Assembly: GCA_009733775.1 (NCBI GenBank)
Contig: WOGZ01000106.1
Span: 39,700-103,699, forward strand
Direction: 5' to 3'
DNA from: Alectoria sarmentosa
Taxonomy: Eukaryota; Ascomycota; Lecanoromycetes; Lecanorales; Parmeliaceae
Length of the DNA: 64,000 nt
Under the pieces are notes generated by a model. The model ran no database searches and had not been told where the DNA came from. It saw only the letters and a list, made by a program, of their open reading frames with translations. Position numbers and translations under genes: made by a program. Below, piece by piece: positions 12,551 to 23,709 of this stretch; the first letter of the stretch is position 1; each line of letters opens with the position of its first letter.

Positions 12551-12788
12551 CAAATAGCGGGGAAAGAGTGCGCGAGATAAGCTGTCGTTGGCTTTGATGA
12601 GCCGAGGATATAGTTGGAAAATTTGATAATGAATAAATAGGCTGATTGGATTGCAGATGGTGTATGATGTGTGGTGTGTGGCATCGGAGGTTTGTGATGT
12701 GATGTGATGTGATGGTCGGCTTGTTCCTGCGAGCATTTGTGAAGATGGTGCAGGAAGGGGGGGGGGGAGGGGAGGGCGGATCCTGTCG
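11673..12788. other. Intergenic with CTG and TA/TG microsatellites
   Basis: No gene is supported. It holds a (CTG)n tract at 12215-12238 followed by CTACTCCTACT-like repeats, and an alternating (TA)n(TG)n tract at 12485-12550. The open frames across 12076-12482 are low-complexity products of these repeats. Confidence 0.6.
12485..12550. repeat. (TA)n/(TG)n dinucleotide microsatellite
   Basis: Alternating TA then TG units, about 66 bp, ending in a pure (GT) run. A simple repeat with Z-DNA potential. Confidence 0.95.
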
Positions 12789-13270
12789 CTCCAGGACGAG
12801 ATCGCATCAGGATCACGTGCTCCAGGGATTGCACCAGGACCACGACCAATGACGACTCCAGCCTCGTCGTCGGAGGCCTTCACTGACCCAAGATTTCCAA
12901 AGGGACAGATCCCATTAGCACCGAAAACCGAAATTACTCGGCTCAGAGACCAGATTGCCCGCTTGACGCGAGAAAGTATCATCTACGACTTCTCAAAGAT
13001 TTTGCTGACAGCAAAATCAAAGCCTTGACAATTTTCGGAGCGCATCAGGATCATCCAATGTTGCTATTATTACACATATTCCAAACGCTCAAGATAACAA
13101 ACGACAACGTCGCCGCCCGCGAGAATCTGTAATAAAGGATCAACGCCGTCTTGACCAAGTTCGACGATGCCGTTGTCACCCTTCCAGACTCGTTCTCAAG
13201 CCTCGAGGATTCAATCTCTAACCACGACAACGCCAATGATCTCAGCACTACCGCCGCCCTTGGGAAATGA
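12789..13270 (+). pseudogene. Short decayed coding remnant
   Basis: A frame opens from ATG at 12850 and encodes about 59 residues with a plausible coil (EITRLRDQIARLTRESII), ending at TGA 13026-13028. Reading then continues sensibly in another frame (IFGAHQDHPML, NDNVAARENL), meets TAA TAA at about 13129, and continues after it (INAVLTKFDDAVVTLPDSF) to a final TGA at about 13268. The frame change and stops suggest a broken gene. I do not recognise the family. It could also be chance, as nothing outside composition and helix pattern supports it. Confidence 0.3.
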
Positions 13271-14686
13271 ATGAAAAAAGCTGATCACATTCAGACGGAA
13301 AAAAAACAGGCCTTGATACGCGCAAGGCCAACAGAGAGTCGAAACAATGAATCATTATTATATCGACCTTGTTGACCCGAGTCTCTCCTGTGTCAACCGC
13401 GCTACCGATCGATCGACGTTCGAAAGACTCCAAAGCCAGTTCTCCAATATTTATCTTAACATCTTAGATTCTTCCGACTCTCGAGTCTTCGGCGACTGTT
13501 TCTGTATCCTTACCCCGTCCGTCCTCTCCAACATCTCCGTTCGACTATTCTCCGGCGATTTTCCTGAAGCCTTCGGCGATCCTGCCGGCGAACGGCGTGG
13601 GGTCTTCCAAGGCGAGTGCTCGAGACGAGCTTCCTTTTTCGTCGAGGGAAGTTGTTGCAGCCTGGATCTGAAAGGAGATTTACCTCGGCTAGGTATTTCC
13701 CTTGCCACATGATGTCGCGCCTAGCTAGCAGGTACCTGATTGATGCTCGACAAGGCTTCACGTTTTCCATAAACCTAGCTCATCTCCCATGGGAATAGAA
13801 CGACTTCCTTCCACCCCGAGTTTGTGCCTGTTTGCTCGTGCCGTACCAGTCATCGAGTCGGATTTCTCGCTTTGTGTTCATGGGCTCACCAGAATCGAGT
13901 TTGGCACATCGTAGATTGAGGATACCGAATCTTTTTGAATTGCCAAACGTCGAGATCGAGTCCCATTTCCGGTGGCTTGGGTCGGATGGGTCGCTGTTTC
14001 GGGCGGTGCTATTGTTGAGATGGCGGTGCAGGGATTGATGCAAATTGGGGTGACGCTTATACTGTTATGTAGTACGTGGTGGAGGGGAATAATGTGGTTG
14101 GATCTCGGTCTTGGGAGGGGGATTTTTTTGGGGGGGGGGGGGGGGGGGGGTTATGCGTGCGTTTATTTTGATTTTTTGATGAGTGGTAGTGGTTGGATGG
14201 TGGGTGGTGAGGTGATTGGATAATTTTCGCGTCATATCGATGGGATCTTCTTCCCCACGGGCGTCGTGTCACCCTTCGTGGATAGAACGGATATTCTGTG
14301 GGGAGGACGCTTTTTTCACGGGACCATCGGGCCTTTGTTTGTCATTTGCTAATGCACACTAGTGGAATGTATAGGCTCAACATTCATGTACGGCACGTTT
14401 AGATATGCGGATTTTGTTTACGTTGATGAGAAGAGGAAAAGAAAACTTTCAATCACTTACTTCCTTCATCCCTTTCTTACCCTGTGCTTTCATCGACAAA
14501 TCATATTATTGCCCTTTCCTTCCTTCCTTTCTTTCTTACTTGCTTGCTGATTGACTGATAGATAGCCCCAGCCTACTTATCCCATCTATCTTCCGGCAGG
14601 ACTTTCCGTCGCGTCTGTCTCGTTCGTCATTTATACTCGTTTCTCAAATCGATCTGAAAATATCATATCGCTTAAAACTTTCACGA
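13271..14686. other. Intergenic, no gene seen; contains a long G run
   Basis: No supported gene. A run of about 21 G lies at 14130-14150, and pyrimidine-rich sequence (CTTCCTT-like) at 14510-14550 precedes the assembly gap. Confidence 0.55.
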
Positions 14687-14983
14687 NNNNNNNNNNNNNN
14701 NNNNNNNNNNNNNNNNNNNNNNNNNNNNNNNNNNNNNNNNNNNNNNNNNNNNNNNNNNNNNNNNNNNNNNNNNNNNNNNNNNNNNNNNNNNNNNNNNNNN
14801 NNNNNNNNNNNNNNNNNNNNNNNNNNNNNNNNNNNNNNNNNNNNNNNNNNNNNNNNNNNNNNNNNNNNNNNNNNNNNNNNNNNNNNNNNNNNNNNNNNNN
14901 NNNNNNNNNNNNNNNNNNNNNNNNNNNNNNNNNNNNNNNNNNNNNNNNNNNNNNNNNNNNNNNNNNNNNNNNNNNNNNNNNNN
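14687..14983. other. Assembly gap (297 N)
   Basis: A run of 297 N. The left flank is pyrimidine-rich and the right flank (14984-15170) is a G/A-rich tract with many G runs, so a difficult purine/pyrimidine repeat probably caused the gap. Frames crossing it are meaningless. Confidence 1.
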
Positions 14984-15639
14984 GCAAGGGGTGGATGAGA
15001 GGGACAAGAGGGAGAGAGGGAGAGGGAGGGGTGGATTGGAGGTGGAAGGAGAATGGTTAGGGATAGAAGGGGGGAGGTGTGTAAGCGGGGACAAGGGAAT
15101 GGGGGTTGGGGGGGGAGGGGGGGTGAAGGGATGCGAGGGAAGTCGAGGGGTAAGGGGGACGGGGGCTGTGGATGTAATCGCTGTCTGTCTTTATAGATGC
15201 TTACGAGTACAGCGAGATATATGTGTGAGAGAGATTAGGTGGCCTTAAAGTTGGCGTTAATAAGGTGGATAGAAGTCTGAATAGACTGATTTCTTGTATT
15301 TAGCGACGGGAATTGTTTCAGGGGGGTCGGATGGAGATCTGGAGTTTATTCTTAGATAATTTCCTATTAGCTAGCGTTCGTTCATTGCAGATCCGAGTGG
15401 ATAGCATACATCATGGGTATAGATAAGAGCATATATCTGACGTGAATCGGTAGTGTTTGGGCTTGTTCCAATGCTAGAGATGGTAGAATGGATAGAGGTT
15501 TGAATAGGCTGATTTCTTTTATATTTCAGCGGCGAGATTAAAGGCAGGTCTGGAGGATGGAGAATTCAGTGTAGTAGAAGCAGCTATGTGATAAGTGTGA
15601 GCGAGGGGGGGGGGAGGGAAATGGGAGAATGCTATAGGC
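14984..15639. other. G-rich tract and intergenic sequence
   Basis: From 14984 to about 15170 the plus strand is dominated by GGGAGG, GGGGG and GAGAGG units, a possible quadruplex-forming tract. The rest shows no gene. The sequence GAATAGRCTGATTTCTT is repeated at about 15280 and 15504, so there may be a short dispersed repeat. Confidence 0.5.
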
Positions 15640-16545
15640 TCTGAAAGAGCCACCTGCTGGTGTAAAACGAGTAGAGTACATGTGTCCTTTTGTCACCGTG
15701 AGACCATCACATGGGCCCCAACTTGGCCACCGGAAATAGCATGCCTGGGACCCACTAATGCACTTTTGCGCTGCTGTGACATTTGTTCCATCAAATATAT
15801 GGTACGCCACTGTGAATGCTTGTTTAGTCCATGGATGATGGTTTTATCCATGGGGAGAAAGGAGCCCATCAGTGATATACAGCAACTACAACCTGCGAAC
15901 ACATCAGGACGACAGACTAGTATGATTAGTACCTTCTTTCACGAGTCTTTTGCAACTTTATCGACCACGCTTGCGGCTGATACCTTGACCCCTTGAATCT
16001 CCTGCTCAAAGGGTAGCGCAAATTTCGGATGCCCGTCTGCGAGAATTAGTTAAGTGAGCTTTGTACTTGTCGGAGACCGGTGAGTGCTATCGTCTAGCAA
16101 TATAGACACAAGGTGATTTCTCTCGCCCGGCCCAAGTCTCTTTGATGTCAAGCGCACAGTCACTCGACTGTTGTCCCGCAGCGCCTTGGAAATCTCTTTA
16201 CCAACGTTTCAATGCTGATGCGCCATTCAATCGATTGTGGTCATCTCTTCTTGAAGATTCTGTGTTGCGGCAGTAACAACAACGTCTACATTCGCAGGTC
16301 TGTTGGGTGTTGGTGCACGCAGACTTACTTCGAAGGCTCGTGGACCTTTACCGTGGAACAGCAGTGCGGTGAAATTTAGACCTTCAGGGAGGGGAAACCT
16401 TCCAGAGGGAGACCAAGGGGAGGAAGACTCCATCGCGATCTACCCTCTTCCATCCATCATAACCTTGGGGACTCTGGCAAACACATGTTTGTATCCGAGA
16501 TCGCGAGCTCTGGGAGCAGTTCCCTTCGTAATGGTGTAATCATAA
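15640..16545 (-). pseudogene. Decayed gene of unknown family with C-to-T type stops
   Basis: On the minus strand a single frame can be read from about 16545 downwards across several stops: TAG at 16442-16440, TGA at 16229-16227, TGA at 16211-16209, then after a probable intron (acceptor TTCTCGCAG near 16030) another TGA at 15941-15939. Between the stops the reading is protein-like (DYDYTITKGTAPRARDLGYK; FPLPEGLNFTALLFHGKGPR; DNSRVTVRLTSKRLGPGE; VLIILVCRPDVFAG). Each TGA would be CGA (Arg) and the TAG would be CAG (Gln) after one C-to-T change. A further readable piece (ACYFRWPSWGPCDG) lies in another frame near 15700. I do not recognise the family. Confidence 0.5.
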
Positions 16546-19097
16546 TCGACCTCTGATCAAGAATGATCGTCCCTGTCGGTTTGCCGCACGAGACGTATAG
16601 AATGGCCGAATATACGCCAGTCTAGCTACAAAGTCACAGGCTTAGCTTGTCGTCTTCATCACAAGGAATAGATTTTCTAAGCTATATATAAGTGGTGATA
16701 AATCTCCCCCGCTCGCCAATACTGTCTCGCAATTCCAATTGGTTCACGAAAGGGGAGGAGAGTTTTGCGTACCTTGACCCAGAAACGTTTGAGGTCCTGT
16801 CGTCGTCACTGTCTTGGGGGACCATCTGACATATTCGTTTTCCCCTACAAGCGCGAGACTAAGCTCAATAAGTACCTCTGGTGCAAAAATCCCCTCTTCT
16901 TGAGCTGGCTTGGACTCTTGCTAAAGGCAATTGCTCAATCAACAGGGCCTTTTCGGAAGATTAAGTGAAGACGTCACAGATACAAATTAAAACGATTTAT
17001 CCACGACGTACACACTCGTTGCTACCACACCTAACAAAGCGGTGTATAAATGACACTGTTGGCGCTATTGTAGGAATCAACATATTCTCGTCCAAAGTAA
17101 TTATACTTGTAAAGATTTATCTAAGATCACCGCTCTTTCGAAGCGTAGTTAGAACGTTTCTTATATAAGCTCACAAATGAGTTCATAGCAGGTCCTGACG
17201 TTCAGCCAAGTCCAAAATGTGAGTGATATCTGCCTCGTAGGTCCTTGTTGTACCTTTTTGACGGAAACCTTTGTCGATCCTTGAGCTGAAATGCAGTGTT
17301 GGCGATACTTCAGCTTGAAGATGGTTAATGTCCCGATATCATCAATCTACGGAGATGAAATGATGTGATACTCGCATCGTTCCTAAGCTCCAGCGGCGAC
17401 GCAGAATACGGACGAGGCTGCGAGCATTGATCGCTCCTGCTCCTTGATGTCTTGGCACGAGAGCCGGTTGCCGCTTTAAGCGGGCTCAGGGTTAGGATTT
17501 CCATACCCTGCTGCTGGCACGACTGTGATTGATTACACGCCTCGGGGACTTCGACTTTTACAGCGTCATTCTGGATAATGGTAGGTAAACAACGTTGGTT
17601 GGATTCCAGGTCGGGCAGACGAAGAGTTTTTTCCTTTATTGCTCAAGGCTCAAATTTCGAGAGAGCGATTCTCATACTTAGCATCGCCACCTTACAAGGT
17701 CCCATTCGGTCTTACAGCTTTTTCAGCTCCTGATAGCCCACGGCTGACTAAAACTCAGACTTCTCTCCGGGTGTCCCTCTTCGCTCTGAGGTACCATTGA
17801 GACAATTGTCCCCTCACCCTGCAAGTTGTTCTCTCTCGCAACATCTTCCTTCAGTCTGACCACTTCCGTCGGTGCTCCGGCACATTTGTGCTTAAATGGA
17901 CATAGATGAAAGGCCGAGTCGGGTTTATAAGTTCACTGATCAAGTCGTATCTCAACTCAAGGCCATCGTTGACGATGATCATAACAAAGTTCCATGTAGC
18001 GCCTGGAGAAAGGATTCAGTCTGACAAGGTGTACTGTTTTGCATGCCCAATTCCAGGAAAAGATCCAATGTCATGGCTTGTACAGCCTCTACACGGTCCA
18101 TGAAATGAGATCACCCCGGTCAACCCTGCGCGTCTGCCTCGTCATGGAGCAATGCACGCCCGCCTCGCCACAACGGCTGTTAACTAGTGCTTTACAGAAT
18201 TTGTATAAAAACACTCACAGACCATTCCAATAGTATCAACAGATTCTTCTCTACTTCTCTTTTCATATCTGTTAGCCTTCGATGAGAGATTCTGTTCGCT
18301 GTACCTTGTCAAGGCTTCAACAACAATGTTTTCCCCAATTCTTCTTTTCTTTGCGTTCAGCGCTATAGCTTGAGTGTCAATACAAGACCGCTCATTCTCT
18401 TCAAGCTCGTCCCATCTCCAGAGAGATAGCAGTAAGTCTTGAGACCCGACATCTATCAACCTGGGTCAACAATTGTTGGAAATTGAGTTTCACTAGGGCT
18501 AGAGCTAATGTGACTGGATTGCATGAGCATAGAGAGTGACATACAGGTGGTCATGGACCACTATATGTATGCCCATAGTGCAGAGCTTTTCCTCTGATCC
18601 CATCGGAACCAGGTGTTTCCAAGGGAAAATCTCAAACTCCCTCGCAACTCAAATCCACGCAATTGCCGAGTGAGCAAATTACCATATGCCAAAACCGAAA
18701 AACCCAACAACATTTGACTCATGATACCTATTTTTCCAGGCCAAGGTCAACAGCTGATGGCTTTTCTATCACCACAGCAAGCCCAGTGACAAAGTATTCG
18801 GCGGAAAAGACGGGCAGCAGGCATGAAGCAGAGGGGCTAGTAAGTGGATCTGGCAATGTCCTTCCCTTTGCGGCTTGGCGTCGGCCGGGGTTTACTTCGG
18901 AAATAAGAATGCTCGTCATTCGCACCTTCACCACTGAACTTTGCACATCCTTTCTCTTGAGCTTCATCTTCTTCTTCTTGTCTATTAAGGCGCCGTTTCT
19001 TTCGTCGTATATTGGTCAAGACTCTTTAAACTAAATCCGTTGTAATACTCTATCTTCGTTTCTAGCTCTTTTTATTTTCTAATTAAAGGAAATTAAT
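16546..19097. other. Gene-poor spacer, no gene seen
   Basis: About 2.5 kb without a frame I can support on either strand. It may include more decayed sequence upstream of the relic to its left (PTGTIILDQR can be read at about 16550-16580 on minus). The last part is the promoter of the MFS gene; the bases before its ATG are A/T-rich (AATTAAAGGAAATTAAT). Confidence 0.45.
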
Positions 19098-20737
19098 ATG
19101 GCATCATCTGTTGAGAACGAGGCCAAAACCCCCAGAGAGAGCGACAAAGTGTCTTCTCATTCGGTAACGGCCTTGCAGAAAGAGACTACAATATGGCAAA
19201 GCATCTACAACATAATCACCTACACGCCCAAAAGATGTCGCTACAATCCAGATAAACCTTTCGAGTTTTCAATGCCATTGAATCTTCTTTTTGGCTTTGC
19301 AGGGTGCTTTACCGTGGCCAATTTATATTATTCCCATCCCATCCTGAACAAACTGGCGGATGATTTCCATGTGTCTCAAGACCGGGTCAGCTTGATTCCG
19401 ACGCTGGCCCAAGCTGGATATGGGTCAGGACTATTGTTTCTGTGTCCCCTAGGAGATCTCTTCCCAAGAAGGCCGTTTGTGCTGCTTTTGGTGTGGTTCA
19501 CGGCTACTTCGTGGTAAGTAGATCCATGTGTTGGCGTTTGGTTCCTTTAGCACCCAAGTGCTGATAGTACTGTTGCGTTCAAGGATCGGTCTATGTATTA
19601 CGAATTCGTTTCCAGTGTTCTGTTTCCTCTCCTATCTTACGGCCTTGACGACTGTGACGCCCCAAATTAGTACAAAGACCCTGCTCTTTTCACCGAATTT
19701 CTCGCATTGACAAATGGACAGTGCTTCCCCTCGTCGGTGACCTGGCTCCTGTGCATCGGCGTGCAACAGCCCTCTCGATCGTAGTCTCCGGCCTCCTCCT
19801 CGGCCTCTTGATAGCTCGCCTCCTCTCCGGCGTCGTCACTGAATTTACTTCCTGGCGCAACGTCTACTGGCTGGCTTTTGCTCTCCAATACTTCATCTTT
19901 ATCCTCCTATGGTTCTTCCTACCCGACTACCCTAGTACCAACCCCAAAGGCCTCAACTATTTCAAAATGCTGTGGAGTATCATCGCCATGCTTTTCAAGC
20001 ATCCTATCCTTGTGCAGGCCTGTCTGGTGGGGTTTTGTACCTCCACGACATTCACATCTTACTGGACCACCCTGACTTTCCTTCTTGCCGGAGAGCCTTA
20101 CAACTTCAGACCCTTGTACATCGGTTTGTTTGCACTCATTGGTATCGTTGCGATGCTTTTCGGGCCTCCTTATTCAAGACTGGTTATTGACAGGTTTGTG
20201 CCACTCTTCTCCGTCATCATTGGCGAATGCATCTGCATCACTGGCATAGCAATCGGCACTTATACCGGTACTTTCACCCTCGCTGGCCCGATTGTTCAAG
20301 CCTTTATGATCGATATCGGTCTTCAAACCAGTCAGATTGCGAACCGAACGGCTATCTATGCTATCGAGCCTAAAGCTAGAAACCGGGTCAACACGGCGTA
20401 CATGGTCAGTGTGTTCATCGGACAGATTGTGGGCACAAGCGTGGGAAACACGCTGTATGCGCAAGGAGGATGGCACAAAAGTGGTAGTGCTAGCGTGGGC
20501 TTTATCGGGGCGGCTTTGTGCTTTTGTTTCGCAAGGGGCCCCTGGGAGAAGGGTTGGGTGGGCTGGAGAGGCGGTTGGGGAATTAGGAGGAGGGATTTGG
20601 GGCCAACAGAGAAAGAGCAGCAGCAGGGTGATGATGCGGAGACTGCAGGAAATGCCCCGGATGACGAGGAGAGTGGAAGGGAGAAGATGGCGGATGAGAT
20701 GGCTGCTGATGCAGTCGAAAACAGCGAGTCAAAATGA
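19098..20737 (+). CDS. Major facilitator superfamily transporter
   Basis: Three exons, 19098-19513, 19584-19669 and 19722-20737, giving 505 aa. MFS proteins move small molecules across the plasma or vacuolar membrane by proton coupling; the substrate here is unknown. After about 60 hydrophilic residues come roughly 12 hydrophobic segments. MFS loop 2-3 is GDLFPRRPFVLLL, and the second half contains the characteristic LPLVGDLAPVHRRATALSI block, which in this subgroup marks the loop after helix 4. The acceptor at 19583 (TTCAAG) was chosen because it restores TSW-IGLCIT; an earlier acceptor at 19550 is open but would insert extra residues. The C-terminus has a long acidic tail (EKEQQQGDDAE onward). 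Similar to the bacterial YnfM-like branch rather than to typical drug-resistance DHA1 pumps; this is inference. Confidence 0.88.
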
Positions 20738-21155
20738 TCGAAAATAGAGGAAAGCTAAGAATCATACAAGAGCCAATGTCAGCACGCTCTGATGGTCGTT
20801 TCTGCTGAGGCTGCCTCGTTTTGATCTTGACCCTGTATTCGCCCTACTCGAGTGTCGTACCCTGATTGGACGAGGCTGGGATTGCCCTGCATCTACCTAC
20901 TAGTGTCGAGACAATTATGGAGCTACTTCGCCCCATGGGAGGTTGAACAATGTCTACATTACGCCCAGGTTCCAGCAACAACTTTCAAAGGTTTTGATCT
21001 TCACCACCGCCGGCTTTGCCCCTGTGATTTCACGATCGGAAAATCCACCATCTCTCTCTCATCGGTCGCCTGTTTCTGCACGTACAAACGCCCCACTCCT
21101 AAGACGGCAAAACGCCCTGTTCCAGTCACCCTCGACGCCCCGATACTCTAGCACC
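20738..21155. other. Intergenic between MFS gene and decayed gene
   Basis: No supported gene. Probably the 3' UTR of the transporter and the promoter of the relic that follows. Confidence 0.5.
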
Positions 21156-21239
21156 ATGGAAGGAGGGCGGACCAATCTCGTGCCGAGACTGCAGCAGGAT
21201 GCATACATGCATGCCTTGGCTGCAGCTCAGCCCAGGTAC

Positions 21240-21277
21240 TTTTTTTTTTGTTTTTTTTTTTGTTTTTTTTTGGGGGG
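21240..21277 (+). repeat. Interrupted poly-T tract ending in a G run
   Basis: Three T runs separated by single G, then about seven G, lying inside the first intron of the decayed gene. Confidence 0.9.
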
Positions 21278-21999
21278 GTTTGCTGACATGCAGGAAGTAC
21301 GCCTAGACTCGGGAAAGGACCGAGGAACATGTTTGGAAGCACGTGGATCAACTCGTGTGCCTCTATGCAGGCTGCGAAGCCTCTTCTTTCTCGACTGGGG
21401 AGCTCCTAGAACAACCTGGTGGCGTCCACCATGCATTTTTTCGGATACCGCACGCTCGACCTTGCCGTTGTCAACATCAACGGCAACAACAACAACAACA
21501 ACAACGACCCTGCTGTCGCGAGTAAAGCTGACCCTCATAGGTACCCTACTGTTTTTTACGTCAGCTGTGGGCTGCTCTTCAGAAGGCCATGTCGGTTCTT
21601 TTTTTTTGTCCGAATACTCCTAGGGGCTGCCCGTACTCGGTGGGAGACAATCTCATTGCCAACGACTACTACCACAACAATAATGGTAGCTATGCACCCT
21701 TGCACTCCAACCACCAACTCGCGCACTGGGACCATCAGCTCTACTGAGCTTCAGATTTAAGCAACATCACTGCTCCATTGGATCGGTTCTGATTCCCTCC
21801 CGCTCCGTTTGAGGATCCCGCCGTCTTCGCCAATCGACTTCGAGACTTCACCAAGAGCCCAACTCGAACCTTGCACACCCAGGATTTGCAGAATGTGCGA
21901 ACAAGCAACCCCCTGCTGCGCATTGGCAACCATCCGAATCCGTCAGGCTACATCGAACATCCATTGAACACTGACGCCGCATCCACAGGCAATAACAAC

Positions 22000-22101
22000 C
22001 CCCCCCCCCCCCCCCAAACCGGGACCTGGCATTTACACTAATCAACAGGCCCATAGCAGTTAGCAGAGTCCCACTCCTCCTCCTCCTCCTCCTCCTCCTC
22101 C
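22000..22101. repeat. C16 run and (TCC)n microsatellite
   Basis: A homopolymer of 16 C at 22000-22015 and about nine TCC units at 22074-22101. Both lie in the 3' part of the decayed gene, and the C run is where its frame changes. Confidence 0.9.
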
Positions 22102-22151
22102 CTGCCCTTCAAGAGTCCGTCCTCCCTCTCGCCATCGGGAACCGCCAGTAA

Positions 22152-22689
22152 GTCCCAACGTGCAACGGAGTGCCATCCATGGCTCTGTCTTTTCGGCCCT
22201 CGGGCGGACCATCTCTCTCTCTCCATTCGCTATGCTAGGAATCCATCTATTAGGCTGGCTGGCTGAGAGGTTCTTTTCTCGCTGCAAGATGCAAGGTGGT
22301 GGGGTATGGGGTATGGGGTATGGGGTACGGTTTGGCTAGCGGAGGAGGGAGGGAGGGACAAGCTGGGTTGAGCATTGTCGGAAGCCGTCATTATTATCAA
22401 CTTTTGGTGGTGGGAGTGGTGGCGTGGGGTTGGTGCTGAGATGCGTGTGCTTGAGGGGGGGATGGGATGGGATTGATGGGATTGATGGGATTGATGGGAT
22501 TGAAGGGGTAAGGAGATGGGTGGTTTGGAAGGGCGAGTGAATGAATGGGTGTTGGTTTATGATGGTGTGTGTCGAGGGCGCAGTGAGGGTGAACTAGCAA
22601 TATTCTGAGCCTTGTGGTCCCGAGACTCAATTCTCACCTCGTCATGATCATCGTAGAACACATCTGCCGCACCCCTGTTTAAACTTACC
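22152..22689. other. Intergenic with two short minisatellites
   Basis: No gene seen. It holds about four GGGGTAT units at 22300-22327 and four GGGATTGAT units at about 22468-22503. Confidence 0.6.
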
Positions 22690-23709
22690 CTACGGCACAT
22701 CCAACCCGTTCAGAAACCTCTCGGCCAACCTCTCCTCCCTTTTCTTAGCAATCAGCCTCCTCCGCTCCTCCACCTCCCGCGCCCTCCTCTCCTTCCGCTC
22801 CTCCCGCTCCCTCTTCCCCCTCTCCGTCTCCTCCCTCTCCCGCCCCAACGCCTCCATCTCCCTCTTCCGCCCCTCTTCATCTTGGCTGAAACTGTAAAAC
22901 CCCACCCCTTTGCTCCGCACCTCGCTGCTCGCGTCGTAGTGCACCTCCGCCGGCGGCGTCGGGCTCCGGTCCCGCTGACGCGCCAGCGCCGCCATCGGCG
23001 CCGCGTCCGGGTTGAAGGCCGCCGCTTGGATCGTGTCGCCGACGATGAGCTGCGTGGGCCGCGGGGGCCGCGCTTTCATGCGCCCGAGCTCTTCGGTTGC
23101 GTAGGCCTGCGCGTGCTGTTTCCGCTGCTCGCGCGCGGCGTCGTTCTTGGTGCCGCGTCGCAGTCGTCCGAATTCGTCTTCGTATTCTACCATCTCTGCC
23201 CCCCCTCCTCCTTCTCCTTCTGCGTCGTCGTCGTCGCCGCTTTCCCCGCCGTCGTCGGATTCCGTTTCGTATTTGGCCTCCTCTTCCCGCTCCGCCCATT
23301 TCCGGTCGAAATCCACCAGCGCGCCCTCCTCCCTGTTCGTCCCCCCGTGCGATGGCGGCACGTAGTCCCCGCGCTTCATGCTCGCGTACAGCCGCGCTTT
23401 GTCTTCCATCTTCCGCTTCGAGCGGTGCAGAGTGGCGGCGTCGACGGCTTCGCTGCTCTGAGCGTGGGTTTGCGCAGGGGAGGAGGAGATGTCGGCGAGG
23501 GCGCGCTTCTGGCTGCCTTTGTTGTGGGCGGTGAAGATGGAGGGTTTGGTTTTGGAGGGGCGTGGGCGGTTGGTTGCGGTGGCGGTGGTGGTGGTGGCGA
23601 GCAGGGCGGAGAGGGTGGATGTGAAGGCTGTGTTGGTGGAGGGGTTGATGGAGGTGGGTTTGGAGGATCGGGGGCGGGGGAGGCCGTAGAGGGAAGGGTT
23701 GGTCGTCAT
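22690..23709 (-). CDS. CCDC174-like nuclear coiled-coil protein
   Basis: A single exon of 339 aa, start codon at 23709. The CCDC174 family (DUF4078) consists of nuclear proteins associated in animals with the exon-junction/splicing machinery; its role in fungi is not defined. Recognisable parts in order: Thr/Ser-rich N-terminus (1-60), KARLYASMKRGDYVPPSHG (about 105-123), LVDFDRKWAE (about 131-140), an acidic Asp/Glu/Gly tract (148-168), EYEDEFGRLRRGTK (about 173-187), and the DUF4078-type block with GVGFYSFSQDEEGRKREME (about 271-289). A strongly charged Glu/Arg helix follows. The gene is unusually GC-rich, so long open frames exist on the other strand over the same bases; these are shadows. 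Confidence 0.82.
   Translation of the reverse strand: MTTNPSLYGLPRPRSSKPTSINPSTNTAFTSTLSALLATTTTATATNRPRPSKTKPSIFTAHNKGSQKRALADISSSPAQTHAQSSEAVDAATLHRSKRKMEDKARLYASMKRGDYVPPSHGGTNREEGALVDFDRKWAEREEEAKYETESDDGGESGDDDDAEGEGGGGAEMVEYEDEFGRLRRGTKNDAAREQRKQHAQAYATEELGRMKARPPRPTQLIVGDTIQAAAFNPDAAPMAALARQRDRSPTPPAEVHYDASSEVRSKGVGFYSFSQDEEGRKREMEALGREREETERGKREREERKERRAREVEERRRLIAKKREERLAERFLNGLDVP

Larger units (their letters stand above)
21156..22151 (+). pseudogene. Decayed Asn/Pro-rich gene of unknown family
   Basis: Splicing gives exons 21156-21235, 21307-21540 and 21624 onward, all in one frame with standard intron borders. The frame is interrupted by TAG at 21407-21409, TGA at 21745-21747 and TGA at 21790-21792, yet the reading on either side of each stop stays protein-like (DAYMHALAAAQ; GKGPRNMFGSTWINSCASMQ; MHFFGYRTLDLAVVNING; FEDPAVFANRLRDFTKSPT; NPSGYIEHPLNTDAA). 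A run of 16 C at 22000-22015 then shifts the frame; the frame after it (NRDLAFTLINRPIAV) ends at TAA 22149-22151. The stops fit C-to-T changes of CAG or CGA. Intron 1 is mostly poly-T. Alternative: a functional gene with sequencing errors or other introns. Family unknown. Confidence 0.45.

Noticed and set aside
19514..19550. 37-nt intron alternative in the MFS gene
   Set aside because: The acceptor at 19583 restores the family sequence TSW-IGLCIT, while the 37-nt option adds extra residues and is shorter than any other intron here.
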